DNA from: an uncultured Lachnospiraceae bacterium
GTDB taxonomy: Bacteria > Bacillota > Clostridia > Lachnospirales > Lachnospiraceae
Direction of reading: 5' to 3'
Assembly: GCA_910588755.1 (NCBI GenBank)
Contig: CAJUQZ010000126.1
Span: 2,767 to 13,608 of the forward strand
DNA length: 10,842 nt
In this document: piece after piece, positions 8,055 through 10,842 of the stretch
How the letters are laid out: every line of letters begins with the position of its first letter
Position numbering within the stretch: position 1 is the first letter of the stretch
Program-made: the position numbers and the translations under genes
The notes under the pieces: generated by a model
The model's input: the letters and a program-made list of their open reading frames with translations, nothing else
What the model was told of the DNA's origin: nothing
The model's database searches: none

Positions 8055-9179
8055 ATGCAGGATGAACAGGAAATCCTGAATCGCTGGCGGCTGGTGCTGG
8101 GAAAATATGCGGCGGAACAGATCTCATTTTCAGAGAATGGCGTGAACATGATGGAGATGGAGGAGGTGCTGGATTACCTGTATTCCAGGGAGTACGGGGA
8201 CGAGCAGGAAATCCGTAAGGACCGTCAGGGCGGGAGTGGGGACAGCCAGCTCACGGTGCCGCACTGGCTGTCAAAAATCAAGACACTCTTTCCGCGAAGC
8301 ACAGTGGAAATCATGGAACGGCATGCGCTGGAAAAGTACGAGATGACAGAGCTGTTGACAGATCCCGAGGTTCTGCGGAAACTGGAGCCGAACAAGGAGC
8401 TTTTAAAGACGATTCTGCAGTTAAAGCACATGATGAAGGGCGACGTGCTGACACTCGCCAGACAGGTGGTGCGCAAGGTGGCCGACGAGCTGACCAGAAA
8501 ACTGGAGCAGGAAGTGAAAAAGAACTTTTTCGGGCGGCTGAACCGCAATGCGAGCAGTCCGGTACGGTCCATGCGCAACCTGGACATGAAAAAGACAATC
8601 CGCAAAAATCTGAAAAACTATGACACAGAGACCAATCAGCTGCTTTTAAAGCAGGTGTATTTCAGCGCGCGCATGAAAAAGTATAATCAGTGGCGCATAG
8701 TCATCTGCGTGGACGAGAGCGGCTCGATGCTGGATTCCGTGATTCACAGCGCCATTATGGCAGGAATCTTTGCAAGGCTTCCGATGCTGGACACAAAGCT
8801 TGTCATCTTTGACACAAACGTGGTGGATTTAAGCGGATATGCAGACGATCCGGTCGAGACGCTCATGAGTGTCCAGCTTGGCGGGGGCACCAACATCGCC
8901 GGGGCACTCGCCTACTGTGAGCTGTTGATCGAGATGCCGCACCGGACGATGGTGGTGCTGGTGACGGACCTCTACGAGGGCGGCAGTTACCGCCAGCTCT
9001 ACCAGGTGAGCGGCGGAATCATCGAAAGTGGGGCAAAACTGATCGTGCTGCCCGCGCTTGACCATGACGCGGTGCCAAATTACGACAAAAAAGCGGCGGC
9101 GACACTTGCGGACATGGGGGCATCTGTCGGCGCGATGACACCGGAAGAGCTGTCCGGGTTTATCGCGAAAATATTGTAG
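8055..9179 (+). CDS. vWA domain protein with intact MIDAS, YehP-like partner of the MoxR ATPase
   Basis: A 374-aa protein with a helical N-terminal half and a C-terminal von Willebrand A domain. The metal-ion-dependent adhesion site is complete: D220-x-S222-x-S224 in CVDESGSM, T279 in GGGTNI and D305 in VTDLYEGG. MoxR-associated vWA proteins use this bound Mg to link a substrate or the ATPase ring, so the natural partner is the AAA+ product at 4076-5194. The N-terminus RWRLVLGKYA (10-19) is what I expect in YehP-like proteins, whose length is nearly the same. Residues 100-190 are strongly charged and helical, rich in Lys/Arg. There is no signal peptide or membrane anchor, so it should be cytoplasmic, unlike many vWA proteins from aerotolerance operons. 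The ATG at 8055 has GGAGGG (8041-8046) eight bases upstream. The gap before it is 68 bases and contains a duplication and a stem-loop. Confidence 0.94.
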   Translation: MQDEQEILNRWRLVLGKYAAEQISFSENGVNMMEMEEVLDYLYSREYGDEQEIRKDRQGGSGDSQLTVPHWLSKIKTLFPRSTVEIMERHALEKYEMTELLTDPEVLRKLEPNKELLKTILQLKHMMKGDVLTLARQVVRKVADELTRKLEQEVKKNFFGRLNRNASSPVRSMRNLDMKKTIRKNLKNYDTETNQLLLKQVYFSARMKKYNQWRIVICVDESGSMLDSVIHSAIMAGIFARLPMLDTKLVIFDTNVVDLSGYADDPVETLMSVQLGGGTNIAGALAYCELLIEMPHRTMVVLVTDLYEGGSYRQLYQVSGGIIESGAKLIVLPALDHDAVPNYDKKAAATLADMGASVGAMTPEELSGFIAKIL

Positions 9180-9247
9180 CAAAATTTGTTCGGGAATAAA
9201 AGTTCTTTAGGATGTGTTTGAGACATGTCCTGTCAGGGAGGAGTTAC
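9180..9247 (+). other. 68-base gap between vWA and SWIM genes with palindrome GACATGTC
   Basis: The gap contains the 8-base perfect palindrome GACATGTC (9222-9229) within a weak stem AGGATGT / ACATGTCCT (9209-9231), then the strong ribosome site of the SWIM gene. There is no convincing terminator, so the SWIM gene is probably cotranscribed with the genes upstream. Confidence 0.4.
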
Positions 9248-10842
9248 ATGGGGGACTGGGAATCCGTATTTCGGGAGATCGACGATGACTATTTGATCGG
9301 TATTTCAAATAAAGGAATTGTAAAGCGTGCATATAAAGATATGGAAACGACTTCGTGCAGTTTTTTGGACAGCGATCTGAAGGATAAAGCGTTACAGGAC
9401 TTTTCTGCGGAAGATGCGATTGCAGTAAAAGTCGGTGAGGAGACGGTTCAGGTCAGAATGCCGCTCGGGGAAAGCACATGCTCCTGCCCGTCGAGAAGTA
9501 TCTGCCGCCATGTAATGCTTGGAATCCTTTCCCTGCAAAAGATGGCTGCCGCAGCGGATACAAAGAGCGCAAATATGCAGACTGTTGCGGCAGAAACAGC
9601 TGAAAAGGAAGCTGAAGTAGAAGTAATAGAAATTACTGAAAAGGGCACAACAACAAAAGAACCAACTGTAAAAGAAATTGCCGAAAAGGAAGTAATTGTA
9701 AAAGAAACAGCTGAAAGTGAAACAACTGCAAAAGAAGTTGCCAATTTCACGAAGTCCGACAATACAATGGTAGAAAAAGTACTACAGCAGATTGCAGAGT
9801 ACTCCATAGAAAAATTATGCAAAAGCCTGAGTATCCGAAAACTGCAGCAAATAATCGGAAACGCGAAGGTAGGGAAGAGACCGCAGATCAGCTACACCAG
9901 CGTCGTGACAGTGCAGCCCGTGGCGCAGGCGATGATCGTCAGGCTGCTCTATCCGCTGGAATATTCGACCTGCACCTGCCATAAGAAAGCGTTCTGCGCC
10001 CACAAGGCGGAGGCCGTCCTGTGGTGCAAGCTTGAAGCAGGTCAGATTGATGTGGACGCGCTGGAACAGAGCCAGACCAGAAGCACAGAGTACGATATGG
10101 GGCAGATAAAGGACACTGTGCAGCAGATGAAATCATTTTTGGAGGAACTTATGGACACGGGCCTGTCAAGAACACCACAGGACGCGCTTGACCATATGGA
10201 GCGTTTTGCGACAATCTGCCACAACGCAAAGCTGCCCAATTATGAGAATGACTGGCGGCGTCTACAGGATTCCTACAGCAAGTACAACAAGCGGGTAGCA
10301 TCACTTAGCGTTCAGACACTTTTGCGACAGTTTATCGCATTTTACAGGCAGGTGGAACAGCTGGGGAGGGCGCAGAATGCCCTTGAGGTGTCAAGGCTGG
10401 CTGGCGCATTCCGCGCAGAATACACGTCGGTGCTTGATCTTGACCTGGTGGGTATCGCAGCCTGGCATTTCGTGAGCAGAAGCGGATATGAGGGCGAGAC
10501 AATCTATTTTCTGGAAGAAAACACAAAGGAATGGTATACATACACACAGGCAAGGCCAATATATTATGACAACGACAACGCGGCAAATCCTGCGGCGCAG
10601 CGGTATATACAGGAGACGCCGTGGGAACTGTCGATTCCGTTTCGCGAGCTGGCCTTCTGGCATATCCGTCTGGAGCAGGCAAAGTGTGACAGCAGGGGAA
10701 GGCTCTCATCGAGCAAGGAGACAAAGGGGCAGCTGGTTCAGGACAGAAGAGCGGGCAAAACGAAACTCACGGCGGATTTTGTTGGCAGATGGTATTACCA
10801 GGATTTTGCCCGGCTTTTTGAGGAGCAGTTTGGCAAGCTCGA
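9248..10842 (+). CDS. Double SWIM zinc-finger protein, YehQ-like, 3'-truncated by window
   Basis: The frame opens at the ATG at 9248, with GGGAGGAG (9236-9243) four bases upstream, and stays open to the window end (531 complete codons), so the C-terminus is missing. Two SWIM motifs (CxCx(n)CxH, zinc-binding, linked to DNA or protein contact) are visible: CSCPSRSICRH with C78, C80, C86, H88, and CTCHKKAFCAH with C242, C244, C250, H252. Between them, residues 112-165 form a Glu/Lys/Thr-rich low-complexity linker with decapeptide repeats. After residue 270 the protein is mostly helical, then mixed, with many aromatic residues (WYTYTQARPIYYD near 437-449). SWIM proteins of this kind close the yehLMPQ-type cassette, which fits its place after the vWA gene. 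It probably recruits the MoxR-vWA machine to nucleic acid or to a protein client; that is inference. Confidence 0.9.
   Translation, partial: MGDWESVFREIDDDYLIGISNKGIVKRAYKDMETTSCSFLDSDLKDKALQDFSAEDAIAVKVGEETVQVRMPLGESTCSCPSRSICRHVMLGILSLQKMAAAADTKSANMQTVAAETAEKEAEVEVIEITEKGTTTKEPTVKEIAEKEVIVKETAESETTAKEVANFTKSDNTMVEKVLQQIAEYSIEKLCKSLSIRKLQQIIGNAKVGKRPQISYTSVVTVQPVAQAMIVRLLYPLEYSTCTCHKKAFCAHKAEAVLWCKLEAGQIDVDALEQSQTRSTEYDMGQIKDTVQQMKSFLEELMDTGLSRTPQDALDHMERFATICHNAKLPNYENDWRRLQDSYSKYNKRVASLSVQTLLRQFIAFYRQVEQLGRAQNALEVSRLAGAFRAEYTSVLDLDLVGIAAWHFVSRSGYEGETIYFLEENTKEWYTYTQARPIYYDNDNAANPAAQRYIQETPWELSIPFRELAFWHIRLEQAKCDSRGRLSSSKETKGQLVQDRRAGKTKLTADFVGRWYYQDFARLFEEQFGKL
9581..9742 (+). repeat. In-frame degenerate 30-base (decapeptide) repeats in the SWIM gene linker
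   Basis: The clearest units are 9668-9697 (VKEIAEKEVI), 9698-9727 (VKETAESETT) and the start of a third at 9728 (AKEVA); an older-looking unit with AETAEKEAEV lies near 9590-9619. Each clear unit opens with GTAAAAGAA or GCAAAAGAA. The stretch is richer in A than the flanking gene. It encodes a flexible charged linker and may vary in copy number between strains. Confidence 0.65.

Noticed and set aside
9186..9213. Possible internal promoter TTGTTC - 16 bases - TAGGAT before the SWIM gene
   Set aside because: Only about three and four of six positions match the consensus boxes; too weak to claim in an A/T-rich gap.
9448..9822. Antisense open frame of 124 codons rich in Ser/Val/Phe repeats, suggestive of a membrane protein
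   Set aside because: Its repetitive hydrophobic look is just the reverse reading of the GAA/AAA/ACA-rich linker repeats in the SWIM gene.

Overview
The window is filled by six genes, all on the + strand and closely packed, with no gap longer than 70 bases. Both ends are cut: the first gene begins before base 1 and the last runs past base 10842. Strong purine-rich ribosome sites (AGGAGG-like), intermediate base composition, frequent AGA/AGG codons and the style of the proteins suggest a Clostridia/Firmicutes chromosome, perhaps a Lachnospiraceae gut bacterium. That taxonomic reading is inference; there is no rRNA or marker gene here.

Layout: (1) 2-4054, a very large helicase that joins a RecQ-type SF2 motor to a UvrD-type SF1 motor in one polypeptide. 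(2) 4076-5194, a MoxR-class AAA+ ATPase like E. coli YehL. (3) 5155-7608, a DUF5682/YehM-like protein that overlaps the end of gene 2. (4) 7630-7986, a 118-residue protein of unknown function with a possible SH3-like barrel. (5) 8055-9179, a vWA-domain protein with an intact MIDAS site, like YehP. (6) 9248-10842, a protein with two SWIM zinc-finger motifs, like YehQ, truncated by the window edge.

Genes 2, 3, 5 and 6 reproduce the four-part MoxR / DUF5682 / vWA / SWIM cassette known from E. coli as yehL-yehM-yehP-yehQ, whose biological role is not settled to my knowledge. MoxR-vWA pairs generally act as ATP-driven remodelling machines in which the vWA protein is the metal-dependent adaptor, and SWIM domains bind nucleic acid or protein. 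The unusual points are the large dual helicase placed 21 bases upstream in the same apparent operon and the extra small protein inserted between the YehM-like and YehP-like genes. The most economical reading is one operon for a DNA-directed remodelling, repair or conflict (defence) system, with the helicase as the DNA-processing arm. That joint function is inference from gene order only.

The non-coding DNA is limited to short gaps. The gap before the vWA gene contains a degenerate 41-base tandem duplication of the 3' end of the small gene and a stem-loop. This gap and the next one, before the SWIM gene, also carry ACATGT palindromes. No mobile element, CRISPR array, tRNA or rRNA was seen.
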